Positions 1 to 6,963 of a DNA stretch of 22,191 bases are shown here, piece by piece. Source of the DNA: an uncultured Atopobiaceae bacterium (GTDB lineage Bacteria; Actinomycetota; Coriobacteriia; Coriobacteriales; Atopobiaceae); NCBI GenBank assembly GCA_905235165.1, contig CAJOKK010000004.1, positions 1 to 22,191 on the forward strand. Direction: 5' to 3'. Under the pieces are notes generated by a model, which was given only the letters and a program-made list of their open reading frames with translations, searched no databases and was not told the DNA's origin. A program made the translations under genes and the position numbers. How positions within the stretch are numbered: position 1 is the stretch's first letter; the number at the start of each line of letters is the position of its first letter.

Positions 1-958
1 CGCGCTCGCCGGTCTCGACGACCATCAGGCGCATGGCGTGCTTCTCGAGGGACTTGAGCTCGACCGTGATGGCGCGGCTCCACTCCTCGAGCTCCTCGTC
101 GCTGAACTCCTCCTTGATGGAGGCCTTGAGGGCCTCAACATTGGCGATGCGGGAGGGCTTGTCGGCGTCCTTGAGGGCGGCGCTCATCTCGTCATAGTGG
201 GCAAAGATACGGTCGTGGACCTCGGGGATGGGCTCGTCGAGGATGTACTCGCGCTTGACGATCTCGCCGTTGACCTCAACGTACTTGTCGAAGAACTTCT
301 GCTGCTCGTCGCAGAAGGCGGCGATGGCCTCCTGGCCAAAGGCCATGGCGGCAAGCATGTCCTCCTCAGAGATCTCCTCGGCACCCGCCTCAAGCATGGA
401 GATGAAGGTGGCGGAACCGGCGAGCTCGAGGTCGAGGTCGGAGTTGTCGCGCTCCTCGTAGGTCGGGTTCACGATGAACTCGCCCGTGTCGCGGTCACGA
501 CCGATGCGCACGCAGGCCAGCGGGCCCTCAAAGGGAACGCCACCAACGGTAAGCGCCGCGGAGGCAGCCATGATCGAGATGGTGTCGACCGAGTTCTCCT
601 GGTCAGCCACGAGCGAGGTGGCAACGACCTGCACCTCGTTGCGGAAGCCGTCGGGGAAGGACGGGCGCAGGGGACGGTCGATCATGCGAGCCGTGAGGGT
701 GGCCTTCTCAGAAGGACGGGCCTCACGCTTGAGATAGCCACCGGGGATGCGGCCCACGGCGTACATCTTCTCGTTGAAGTCGACGGTCAGGGGGAAGAAG
801 TCGTAGTCCTTGCGCTCCTTGGAGACGACGACGGTGAGCAGCACCGTGGAGTCGCCACACTTGACCAGGCAGGCACCCGTGGCCTGCTTCGCGAGCTCGC
901 CGGCCTCGAGAACGTAGTGCTTGCCGTAGAGGTCGAACTCGTGCGTTACCTTTGCCAT
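1..958 (-). CDS. pnp: Polyribonucleotide nucleotidyltransferase (PNPase), N-terminal part, runs off the left edge
   Basis: Phosphorolytic 3'-5' exoribonuclease of the cytoplasmic RNA-decay machinery. Only the first 319 codons are in the window; the second RNase PH core and the KH and S1 domains lie beyond position 1. The visible product begins MAKVTHEFDLYGKHYVLEAG and contains typical first RNase PH-like core segments, such as ARPSEKATLTARMIDRPLRP (about residues 80-100) and the following FPDGFRNEVQV stretch. The later part (EISEEDMLAAMAFGQEAI) matches the end of that core before the helical linker. The ATG at 958 has a good ribosome site (AGAGGAAAAG) just upstream. It lies 88 bp downstream of rpsO on the same strand, the classic rpsO-pnp pair. 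A hairpin between them could act as a partial terminator or processing site. Confidence 0.96.
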   Translation of the reverse strand, partial: MAKVTHEFDLYGKHYVLEAGELAKQATGACLVKCGDSTVLLTVVVSKERKDYDFFPLTVDFNEKMYAVGRIPGGYLKREARPSEKATLTARMIDRPLRPSFPDGFRNEVQVVATSLVADQENSVDTISIMAASAALTVGGVPFEGPLACVRIGRDRDTGEFIVNPTYEERDNSDLDLELAGSATFISMLEAGAEEISEEDMLAAMAFGQEAIAAFCDEQQKFFDKYVEVNGEIVKREYILDEPIPEVHDRIFAHYDEMSAALKDADKPSRIANVEALKASIKEEFSDEELEEWSRAITVELKSLEKHAMRLMVVETGER

Positions 959-1000
959 ATCTTTTCCTCTCATCTCCGCCTGCCCCATTGCAGACGGGCC

Positions 1001-1030
1001 TCAAAAGGAAAGGCGCCCGCAGGCGCCCCT
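1001..1030 (-). terminator. rpsO-pnp intergenic hairpin, possible attenuator or terminator
   Basis: Read on the minus strand, GGCGCC-TGCG-GGCGCC (1027 to 1012) forms a six-base-pair all-GC stem with a tetraloop, followed directly by TTTCCTTTT (1011-1003). The T tract is interrupted by two C residues, so termination may be incomplete, which would let a fraction of transcripts continue into pnp. An rpsO terminator with read-through into pnp is known in E. coli. That this one acts the same way is inference. Confidence 0.6.
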
Positions 1031-1046
1031 CCCCTTACACACGTTG

Positions 1047-1325
1047 TTACTGGATGTTGTCGCGGATGCCCAGGCTCTTGATCAGCTCACGGTAGGCCTC
1101 GACGTCGTTCTGCTTGATGTAGGAAAGCAGGCGACGGCGCTTACCGACGAGCATGAGAAGGCCGCGACGGGTGTGGAAGTCCTTCTTGTGGGACTGCATG
1201 TGCTCGGTCAAGCCACGAATCCTCTCGGTGAGGAGGGCGACCTGCACGGGGGCGGAACCGGAATCGTGCTCATCCTTGCCGTACTGCTTGATGAGCTCGG
1301 CCTTGCGCTCCTTGGAAACTGCCAT
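1047..1325 (-). CDS. rpsO: 30S ribosomal protein S15
   Basis: Primary 16S rRNA-binding protein of the small-subunit platform. The product is 92 residues, close to the usual 88-90, and starts MAVSKERKAELIKQYGKDEH. The conserved S15 signature is present (GSAPVQVALLTERI near residues 22-36, SHKKDFHTRRGLLMLVGKRR near 45-64, then LLSYI). The ATG at 1325 is preceded by AAAGGTGGT at a suitable distance. pnp follows downstream on the same strand. The roughly 90-nt leader upstream (1326-1415) contains inverted repeats that could take part in S15 autoregulation, which is common for this gene but not shown here. Confidence 0.98.
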   Translation of the reverse strand: MAVSKERKAELIKQYGKDEHDSGSAPVQVALLTERIRGLTEHMQSHKKDFHTRRGLLMLVGKRRRLLSYIKQNDVEAYRELIKSLGIRDNIQ

Positions 1326-1401
1326 TGTGAAACCACCTTTCGATCTTGAAATTCGCCCCGAACTGGGAAGGACGCCGGCAGTGACGATCCTCTAAGTGCG
1401 G

Positions 1402-1435
1402 GGTACGTACCGAGGAAGTACTTTAACACAAGTAC
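1402..1435 (-). promoter_or_regulatory. Candidate rpsO promoter with nested palindromes
   Basis: On the minus strand an extended -10 pattern TG-T-TAAAGT occupies 1428-1420. It lies inside an inverted repeat GTACTT-TAACAC-AAGTAC (1418-1435). Next to it is a perfect 10-bp palindrome, GGTACGTACC (1402-1411), around the expected transcription start. I see no convincing -35 box. The rest of 1436-1512 shows nothing I can identify. The call rests on sequence pattern only. Confidence 0.35.
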
Positions 1436-1512
1436 GGCCTCGACCTCCGACTACACCAAATGTACAGGGGAAATAGCTTTGAACACAGGAGCGGGCTTGG
1501 CGTGCATCCCGG

Positions 1513-1734
1513 CTCACCGGCAGCGGTGCCGCAAAGTTGTGAAAACAAGGGGTCGTTTCTCCAACTTACCGGCAGCCGTGCCGCAAAGTTGTAATTTCAG
1601 GGCCTCTTTTCTCCAACTTATCGGCAGCCGTGCCGCAAAGTTGTAATTACGGGGCCTCTTTTCTCCAACTCACCGGCAGTGGTGCCGCAAAGTTGGAATT
1701 ATTGGCCCTTGTTTCTCCAACTTACCGGCAGCCA
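1513..1734. repeat. Palindromic repeat array, family A: five units, 52-bp period
   Basis: Units centred near 1524, 1576, 1628, 1680 and 1732 repeat exactly every 52 bp. The full unit is CAACTT-AC-CGGCA-GCCG-TGCCG-CA-AAGTTG (clearest at 1562-1591 and 1614-1643), a two-part hairpin with CAACTT/AAGTTG outside and CGGCA/TGCCG inside. Hairpins are separated by about 22 bp of conserved AT-then-pyrimidine sequence (TAATT...GGCCTCTTTTCTC). Unit 1 has a degraded left outer arm, unit 4 has one outer-stem mismatch and unit 5 breaks off after CCGGCAGCC. Because the spacers are conserved and short, this is not a CRISPR array. No coding function is apparent. Confidence 0.9.
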
Positions 1735-1773
1735 TAAGAATCAATCATTGAATAACTGTCACCACGTTCAGTT

Positions 1774-2073
1774 TTACGGACTTGAACGGCCAGGGACGCT
1801 CAAGTCCGTAATTCTGGCCTTGTTTTTACGGACTCGGACGGCCGGAGCCGCTCAAGTCCGTAATACCGAACCTGTTTTTACGGACTCGGACGGCCGGGGA
1901 CGCTCAAGTCCGTAATTCTGGCCTCGTTTTTACGGACTCGGACGGCCGGGGACGCTCAAGTCCGTAATTCTGGCCTCGTTTTTACGGACTCGGACGGCCG
2001 GGGACGGTCAAGTCCGTAATACCGACCCAGTTTCTACGGACTTGGACGGCCAGTGCCGCCCAAGTCCGCGTAA
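1774..2073. repeat. Palindromic repeat array, family B: six units, 52-bp period
   Basis: Hairpin units at 1774-1811, 1826-1863, 1878-1915, 1930-1967, 1982-2019 and 2034-2073 repeat every 52 bp. Unit 1 has a perfect 12-bp stem, TTACGGACTTGA / TCAAGTCCGTAA, around a 14-nt GC-rich loop. Units 2-5 keep the outer nine pairs but carry CGG in place of TGA in the left arm. Unit 6 ends the stem in GG/CC. The 14-bp spacers (for example TTCTGGCCTCGTTT) are conserved and T-rich on the plus strand. The last unit ends 16 bp past the stop codon of the neighbouring cell-wall hydrolase gene. Family A and B spacers share a GGCCTC-then-T-rich core, suggesting a common origin. Confidence 0.92.
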
Positions 2074-2089
2074 CGTCAGACACGCCCCC

Positions 2090-4249
2090 TTAGAAGATAG
2101 GGCTACCGCCTCCAACGAAGCCCGACTGATAGACGCTGCGCACCGACACTCCATAGCCAGGGTAGGCGTCGATCATCATGGAGTTGCCCACGTATACGCC
2201 CACGTGGCCCGTGCGCCACTTGTCATAGACCGGCGAGAAGAACACCAGGTCACCAGGCCTGAGGTTGGAGACGTTCGTGGTCCAGTTGCCACGGCTCTCA
2301 ACCCACCACATCTGGCTGTAGGACATGTTGTTTTCGTTCCAGTAATAGGAGTAGTAGCCCTGCTTACGAGGAATCGTGTAGCCCGCCTGCAGGTAGCACC
2401 AGTAGGAGAAGCCAGAGCAATTGAAGGCGTCATAGGCACCGTAATAGTCGTTCTCGTAGCTATAGGCATAGCCAATCTGGGAGTAGGCGGCGTTCACGAC
2501 GGCCCTGCGCACGGAGTCGGTGTCAATCCAGGCACCGCTATCGGTAAAGAGCTCCACCTTGCCGTTGATGACCTGGCGACCAGTAACCATTTGGCCAGAG
2601 GAGTTGAGCCAATACCACTTGCCACCCGTCTGGATCCAACCCGTCTTGGGCTTACCGGTGGCACCGTCCATGTAGTACCAACGATCGTAGAAACTATGCC
2701 AGCCGCTCATCTTGGTGCCGTTGGCGTTGTAGTAGACACCGTTCTTGCGGTAGTTGCTGCACAGGGCGCCGTCATATTCGGCATAGTGCTCGGTGCCATC
2801 CGGAAGCTTAGCGAAGTCGTTGGCAACCATCGCACCGGTCGAGGAGAGGAAGTAGTTCTTGCCCTTATAGTTCTTGAGCAGGCCCTTGTACATCTTTCCC
2901 GAAACGCCCGCGGAGTCCTTGTTGGGGTTGAGGTAGTACCAACGAGAATTGCTCATGGCCCATCCCGTGCGAGCTGCGCAGTCGGAGCCCGTGAAGTACC
3001 AAATGCCGTTGATGCTCAGCCACTTGTTGGGAGGGCAATCGCCCAAGGCAGAGGTCGCGATATAGGTCTTGCCGCCCACAACGAAGACCTCGTTGCACTT
3101 CATCACCTTGGTCTTGGGGTCAAGATAATAGCGACGGCGGTTCCAGGTCTGCCAGCCACTCCTGCAGGCACGGGAGCCATTGGTGAGATACCACTTGCCT
3201 GAAAGGCGAACCCAGGTGTCGGAGGGGCAAACGCCGGAGGCGTCCGCGATGTAGGTCTGCCCGCCATCGGTGAAGGTCTGGCTGCTCTTCATGGCCTTGG
3301 ACTGGGTGTCAAAGAAGTACCAAGCGCCCCTCCACTTGTACCAACCGCTGCGAAGGACGCGGGACTTGTCGGTGAGGTACCACTTGCCAGAGAATTTCAC
3401 CCAGGAATCGGGAGGGCACTCACCCGTGGCAGTGGCAAGGTAGGTCTTGCCGCCAACCGTGAAGGTGCCATTGCGCTTGAGGACCGCCGTCGATGCGTCG
3501 AGATAGAACCAGCAGCCACTCACCTGCTTCCAGCCGGTCTGCACGATCGAGTTCGTAAGCAGGTAGCGATTCTTGCCCACGTCCTTCCAGCCGCTTCCGG
3601 TAACGCGAACGCCCTTGTCATTAAAGAGGAAGAGCTTGCCGTCAACCTTGCGAACAGCGGAATTGGTGAGAAGGGCGCCCGTAGTCTCGTCGAAGAAATA
3701 GCCCACACCGTCAATGGTCTGATAGCCCTTTACAACAGCACCGGCACGGTAGTAAACACGAACCTTCTTGCCCGAAATCACCTCGTCAGCCCAGCCATCG
3801 GCATGGACGGGCTCCTTCTCTTCTTCAAGGGGATCGGCATTCTTGTCATCATTCGACTCAGCCTGGGACTCACTCGTAGGCGGCAGCGCCTCAGCAAGCA
3901 ATCTCCGTTGCCCTTTGACTTCGAGAAGATCGACGTTCTCCTCTTCTTCCTGAGCCTGCAGCTCCTCGGCCGGTTGCTCGTCGGCCTCAAGCTGCTGCTC
4001 GGATTGGTCATCAAGCGCGCTCAAAACCTCACACGAGCCCTCGTCGTCGGCGTTCGAAACGCCATCGGCAAGAAGGGACGATCCAACCTGGCCCTCTTGC
4101 GTATCGCCCGCCCCATCTTCCGTAAGGGCCTGAACATCTCCCTCAGGTTGAAGCTGCCCCACAGCCATGACCGGGAAGGAGTTCGAAAACATGGTCAAAA
4201 CGATGAGGGGGGGGATGCAGATTTTTAAGCATCGGGAGGATCTAAGCAC
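2090..4249 (-). CDS. Secreted cell-wall hydrolase: aromatic cell-wall-binding repeats plus NlpC/P60 peptidase
   Basis: Predicted exported peptidoglycan hydrolase of 719 residues. Residues 1-29 form a signal peptide (basic start, hydrophobic core ICIPPLIVLTMF, probable cleavage after PVMA). Residues 30-160 are an acidic Glu/Asp/Gln-rich linker. Residues about 162-575 are glucan/choline-binding-like repeats with GW..., WYYLD and GKWYLT motifs. Three longer modules of about 63 residues each contain a CPPDSW-type motif (near residues 278, 341 and 405). The C-terminal 140 residues are NlpC/P60: catalytic Cys in AFNCSGF (611), LRPGDLVFF, His in TGHVGVYVGN (682) and an Asp at the third site (694). 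The GTG start at 4249 is chosen because GGAG lies six bases upstream; a TTG at 4297 is also in frame but lacks a ribosome site and falls within a likely -10 region. The substrate bond is unproven. Confidence 0.88.
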   Translation of the reverse strand: MLRSSRCLKICIPPLIVLTMFSNSFPVMAVGQLQPEGDVQALTEDGAGDTQEGQVGSSLLADGVSNADDEGSCEVLSALDDQSEQQLEADEQPAEELQAQEEEENVDLLEVKGQRRLLAEALPPTSESQAESNDDKNADPLEEEKEPVHADGWADEVISGKKVRVYYRAGAVVKGYQTIDGVGYFFDETTGALLTNSAVRKVDGKLFLFNDKGVRVTGSGWKDVGKNRYLLTNSIVQTGWKQVSGCWFYLDASTAVLKRNGTFTVGGKTYLATATGECPPDSWVKFSGKWYLTDKSRVLRSGWYKWRGAWYFFDTQSKAMKSSQTFTDGGQTYIADASGVCPSDTWVRLSGKWYLTNGSRACRSGWQTWNRRRYYLDPKTKVMKCNEVFVVGGKTYIATSALGDCPPNKWLSINGIWYFTGSDCAARTGWAMSNSRWYYLNPNKDSAGVSGKMYKGLLKNYKGKNYFLSSTGAMVANDFAKLPDGTEHYAEYDGALCSNYRKNGVYYNANGTKMSGWHSFYDRWYYMDGATGKPKTGWIQTGGKWYWLNSSGQMVTGRQVINGKVELFTDSGAWIDTDSVRRAVVNAAYSQIGYAYSYENDYYGAYDAFNCSGFSYWCYLQAGYTIPRKQGYYSYYWNENNMSYSQMWWVESRGNWTTNVSNLRPGDLVFFSPVYDKWRTGHVGVYVGNSMMIDAYPGYGVSVRSVYQSGFVGGGSPIF

Positions 4250-4255
4250 GAGGGA

Positions 4256-4259
4256 CTCC
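4256..4259 (-). promoter_or_regulatory. Ribosome binding site that fixes the hydrolase start
   Basis: GGAG on the minus strand is six bases from the GTG at 4249. It decides for this start, which leaves an uninterrupted signal peptide at the N-terminus, over the TTG 48 bases upstream. Confidence 0.55.
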
Positions 4260-4287
4260 AATTCTGCCGACCGACTAGTGGCATTAA

Positions 4288-4296
4288 CATATACCA
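4288..4296 (-). promoter_or_regulatory. Candidate extended -10 promoter of the cell-wall hydrolase gene
   Basis: The minus strand reads TG-G-TATATG, an extended -10 pattern in a locally AT-rich stretch. Transcription starting about seven bases further on would give a leader of about 30 nt before the GTG at 4249. No clear -35 box is visible, as is usual for extended -10 promoters. Confidence 0.4.
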
Positions 4297-4397
4297 AGAC
4301 GTGTTACCCAAACAGGGCATTTTTTAACTCGGAATAGTGAAAGTCCCTCAAAAGTAACGCGAGAGCGTGAGCGAGTCAGCTGCCGTGGCCCGCTCGT

Positions 4398-5147
4398 TCA
4401 CACGCTGAGGTAGAACTCCATGGCGCGCAGGCGGGCGTCGAGGTGCGTCGCGGCCCAGCGATGGGTAAAGCCCACCAGCTCAGACGAGGTCGACAAGTCG
4501 CAGCTCGCCTCAAGAAGGACATCGAAGGTCAGCGAGATGAGCGAGGAGAGCCAGCCAACGAAAGAGCGGCTGACTTCCTGGGCGTCAGAGAGGTCCTTGG
4601 CGCAGCTGGCACAGAGAACCCCTCCCGCGTTCACACTGAGCAGGGAGACGTCGGCGTCTCCGCAGAGCACGCAGGACGAGAGCTGTGGGCGCCAGCCGCC
4701 GTGGGCAAGCACCTTGAGCACGTAGGCAGCAACAACAAGGTCGAGATGGGCTTGGTCGCTCGCCTGCTCAACCGCACGCATCGCCCGCGAGCACAAGGGA
4801 AAGAGAAAGGGGTCCTCAACGTCTGCGAAGCAGGTGAGACGGGCGACTTCACTGATGGCCGAAGCAGCGCTCACCCGTTCAAGGTCACCACGGATGGCGC
4901 CATGTGCATCATGAACGGTCGCCTCAGACACCACATCGAGGTTGCGCCCCTTGGCAAGCAGAAAGTCCGTCTCGCAAAAAAGCTCAGAGCGGCTGGCAAG
5001 GCGACCGCCTGGTTTGCGTCCGCCCTTGGCAACCACGCGCAGCTCCTCGCCCGCGTCGGAGAGCAAGGTCAAGATGAGGTCCTGCTCGCCCAAGGCCGTG
5101 CGATCAAGCACCATGCCTCGTGCGCGATAGGTCTTTCTCCCAGCCAA
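4398..5147 (-). CDS. recO: DNA repair protein RecO
   Basis: RecO acts in the RecFOR pathway, loading RecA on SSB-coated single-stranded DNA. The product is 249 residues, normal for the family. The N-terminal OB fold is visible as YRARGMVLDRTALGEQDLIL and LRVVAKGGRK (residues 7-44). The zinc-finger pair CVLC...CASC (Cys 159, 162, 179, 182) is intact. The TTG at 5147 begins three bases after the era stop codon and gives the usual spacing to the G-V-L motif; an in-frame ATG at 5114 would cut into the OB fold. It is the last gene of the operon running from 11554. A 100-bp gap to the hydrolase gene contains inverted GAGCG/CGCTC sequences but no convincing terminator. Confidence 0.94.
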   Translation of the reverse strand: MAGRKTYRARGMVLDRTALGEQDLILTLLSDAGEELRVVAKGGRKPGGRLASRSELFCETDFLLAKGRNLDVVSEATVHDAHGAIRGDLERVSAASAISEVARLTCFADVEDPFLFPLCSRAMRAVEQASDQAHLDLVVAAYVLKVLAHGGWRPQLSSCVLCGDADVSLLSVNAGGVLCASCAKDLSDAQEVSRSFVGWLSSLISLTFDVLLEASCDLSTSSELVGFTHRWAATHLDARLRAMEFYLSV

Positions 5148-5150
5148 AGC

Positions 5151-6065
5151 TTACTGTCCGGCGTCGTAGCCCAGGCGGCGAATCTCGCTCTGGTCGCGGC
5201 GCCACTGGGGCTGCACGCGCACCTCAAGGTCGAGGTAGACCTTGCTGCCAAAGAGATACTCGATGTCTTTGCGGGCCTCGATGCCGATCTTCTTGATCAT
5301 CTGGCCACCCTTGCCGATGACGATGGCCTTCTGGCCGGGGCGCTCGACAAGAATAGTCGCGTGAATCGAGCCGTGGCCATCCTTGGCCCAGGTCAGCTCG
5401 TCACAGACCACCGCGACCGAGTGCGGCACCTCCTGACGGCAGTTGAGCAGGACCTTCTCGCGAATGTACTCGCTGATGAGCTCCTCGTCCGTCGCGTCGC
5501 AGGCCATGTCCTCGGGAAACCAACGCGGACCCTCGGGCAGGTGCTCAGAGACAAGGTGGACGAAGGAATCGACGTTAAAGCCCTCCGAGGCCGAGACGAC
5601 CAGCTCGTCGTCAAAGCGCATGAGGGCACGCGCGGCCTCGAGCTGTTGCATCACCTGCTCGGGCGAGGCGATGTCGGCCTTGGTGATGACCAGCAGCTTG
5701 TAGCCGGCCTTCGAGGCCTCAACATGCTTGGCCACCCACTCGTCGCCGCGCCCGACCGGACGGGTCGCGTCGATGAGAAAGGCCGCGACATCCACATCGG
5801 CAAGCTCGCCGAGGGCGGCCTTGTTGAGCTCCTTGCCCAGCGCATCCTTAGGCTTGTGCAGACCCGGCGTGTCAACGATGATGAGCTGCGCGTCGTCGGT
5901 GTTCACCACCGCGCGCATGCGGCGGCGCGTGGTCTGCGCCACGGGACTCGTGATGGCGACCTTCTCCCCTACGCAGGCGTTGAGCAGGGTCGACTTACCA
6001 ACGCTCGGGCGGCCGACAAGCGCGACGAAGCCGCTGTGGAAGGGACGATCAGTTTGCTCGGACAT
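5151..6065 (-). CDS. era: GTPase Era, 16S rRNA-binding ribosome assembly factor
   Basis: Era binds the 3' end of 16S rRNA during 30S maturation. The 304-residue product has the full GTPase set: G1 GRPSVGKS (18-25), G3 DTPG (65-68), G4 as TKAD (128-131, a permitted variant of NKxD) and G5 SAS (158-160). A C-terminal KH domain has the GKGG loop (VIGKGGQMIKKIG, about 249-261). The ATG at 6065 is preceded by AAAGGAG with seven bases of spacing; the frame is open further upstream but without another ribosome site. It sits 17 bp after dgkA and directly before recO, the usual order. Confidence 0.97.
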   Translation of the reverse strand: MSEQTDRPFHSGFVALVGRPSVGKSTLLNACVGEKVAITSPVAQTTRRRMRAVVNTDDAQLIIVDTPGLHKPKDALGKELNKAALGELADVDVAAFLIDATRPVGRGDEWVAKHVEASKAGYKLLVITKADIASPEQVMQQLEAARALMRFDDELVVSASEGFNVDSFVHLVSEHLPEGPRWFPEDMACDATDEELISEYIREKVLLNCRQEVPHSVAVVCDELTWAKDGHGSIHATILVERPGQKAIVIGKGGQMIKKIGIEARKDIEYLFGSKVYLDLEVRVQPQWRRDQSEIRRLGYDAGQ

Positions 6066-6082
6066 AGGGCGCTCCTTTTGCG

Positions 6083-6460
6083 CTAGCGGAAGAAGATGGC
6101 GTTCACGAAAACGATGATGCCCACGATGGCAACTTGCACCGACAAGACCCACACCGCGGCGGCGGCGATGTCCTTTGCCTGGCCGGCAAGCGGGTGGAAC
6201 TCGGGCGAGACGAGGTCAACGACCTTCTCGATAGCCGTGTTCAGAAGCTCTGCCGCAATCACCGCGCCGCAGCAGGCAAAGACGATGGCCCAGCTGAGCA
6301 GGTCAAGGCGCACGACGAGGCCGGCAAGGATGGTACACGCACCGGCAACGAGCATCACCTTGATGTTGCGCTCCTGGTGAATCGTCAGGCGAAAACCCTG
6401 CACGGCAAAGAGGAAGCTCCTGCGGAAGGTTGGATGACTCGGACCCTTACCGGGAATCAT
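6083..6460 (-). CDS. dgkA: Diacylglycerol kinase / undecaprenol kinase family membrane protein
   Basis: Small integral-membrane lipid kinase of 125 residues. The family signature ELLNTAIEKVVDLVSPEFHP (71-90) followed by AGQAKDIAAAAV is intact, as is the amphipathic N-terminal region with QGFRLTIHQERNIKVML. Three hydrophobic stretches (about 36-50, 54-72 and 101-122) fit the three-helix fold. Gram-positive members prefer undecaprenol over diacylglycerol and recycle the lipid carrier for cell-wall synthesis; which substrate applies here cannot be read from the sequence. The ATG overlaps the ybeY stop (ATGA, 6457-6460) and has GGGAGGAG upstream, indicating translational coupling. Confidence 0.93.
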   Translation of the reverse strand: MIPGKGPSHPTFRRSFLFAVQGFRLTIHQERNIKVMLVAGACTILAGLVVRLDLLSWAIVFACCGAVIAAELLNTAIEKVVDLVSPEFHPLAGQAKDIAAAAVWVLSVQVAIVGIIVFVNAIFFR

Positions 6461-6963
6461 GGCTGCTCCTCCCGATGACGTGTAATGATTACATGGTCAA
6501 GCGTACCGTCGGTGGCGACCAGCCCAAGCAGCTCGTCCTCGCGAGCCTCCATGGCCTCGGCCTCGTCGTCATCAAGGTGATCATAGCCCAGCAGGTGCAG
6601 GAGGCCGTGGACATAGAGCAGGCGCATCTCGTCGGCGGGAGTCGTGGAGAAGTGCGCGGCCTGGCGCTCGATGTAGGCGGGCGCAAGCAGGATGTCACCG
6701 AGCTCGCAGGGCTCGTCGGGAGCAAGGCTCTCGTCGTCGGGACGCTCGCACTCAAGCGAGATGACGTCGGTGGCGGCATCGACGTCGCGCCACTCCAGAT
6801 TGGTGGCGCGCATCTCCTCGTCGTCAATGATGGAGACGGACACGTAGCAGGTGCGCTCGACGCCCTCGGCATCGAGCACCGCCTCGGCAATGGCGCGCAG
6901 CTCCTCGGCGTCAAGCAGACTGTCCACGCCTTCGCGAACGTCGAGGTCGATCTCAGCTGGCAT
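6457..6963 (-). CDS. ybeY: Endoribonuclease YbeY, 16S rRNA 3' end maturation
   Basis: Metal-dependent endoribonuclease involved in 16S rRNA processing and ribosome quality control. The product is 168 residues. The zinc-binding signature HGLLHLLGYDH (119-129, three His ligands) is complete, with the upstream TNLEWRDVDAATDVISL and LGDILL segments typical of the family. The ATG at 6963 is chosen because AAAGGAGGTG lies seven bases upstream; a GTG nine bases earlier falls inside that ribosome site. The gene start overlaps the phoH stop by 11 bp and its end overlaps dgkA by 4 bp, so the three are probably translated together. Confidence 0.96.
   Translation of the reverse strand: MPAEIDLDVREGVDSLLDAEELRAIAEAVLDAEGVERTCYVSVSIIDDEEMRATNLEWRDVDAATDVISLECERPDDESLAPDEPCELGDILLAPAYIERQAAHFSTTPADEMRLLYVHGLLHLLGYDHLDDDEAEAMEAREDELLGLVATDGTLDHVIITRHREEQP

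Noticed and set aside
1679..1915. Small plus-strand open frame across the repeats
   Set aside because: It simply reads through units of both hairpin arrays, with no ribosome site and no protein-like composition.
1513..2073. CRISPR array
   Set aside because: The period is constant, but the putative spacers are short (about 14-22 bp) and conserved between units, and no cas gene is nearby.
1774..2073. HspR (HAIR) or HrcA (CIRCE) operator array
   Set aside because: The stem TTACGGACTTGA does not match CTTGAGT-N7-ACTCAAG or TTAGCACTC-N9-GAGTGCTAA in sequence or spacing.
1774..2073. Set of six tandem intrinsic terminators
   Set aside because: On the plus strand the T tract begins only about ten bases after each stem, and on the minus strand the stems are followed by A tracts; no gene on the plus strand lies upstream.
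4318..4397. Intrinsic terminator after recO
   Set aside because: GAGCG/CGCTC and ACGC/GCGT inversions exist, but the stems compete and are short, and the T-rich sequence is not adjacent.
5115..5147. RecO starting at the internal ATG (5114)
   Set aside because: It would remove the first beta strand of the OB fold (YRARG), which is conserved in the family, and it has no suitably spaced ribosome site.
4443..6086. Long plus-strand open frame (547 codons) opposite recO and era
   Set aside because: It is antisense to two clear family members, has no recognisable domain and reflects the GC-rich codon pattern of the real genes. The same holds for long plus-strand frames at 2042-3202, 6851-8922, 8919-11581, 13356-15496 and 15655-17154.
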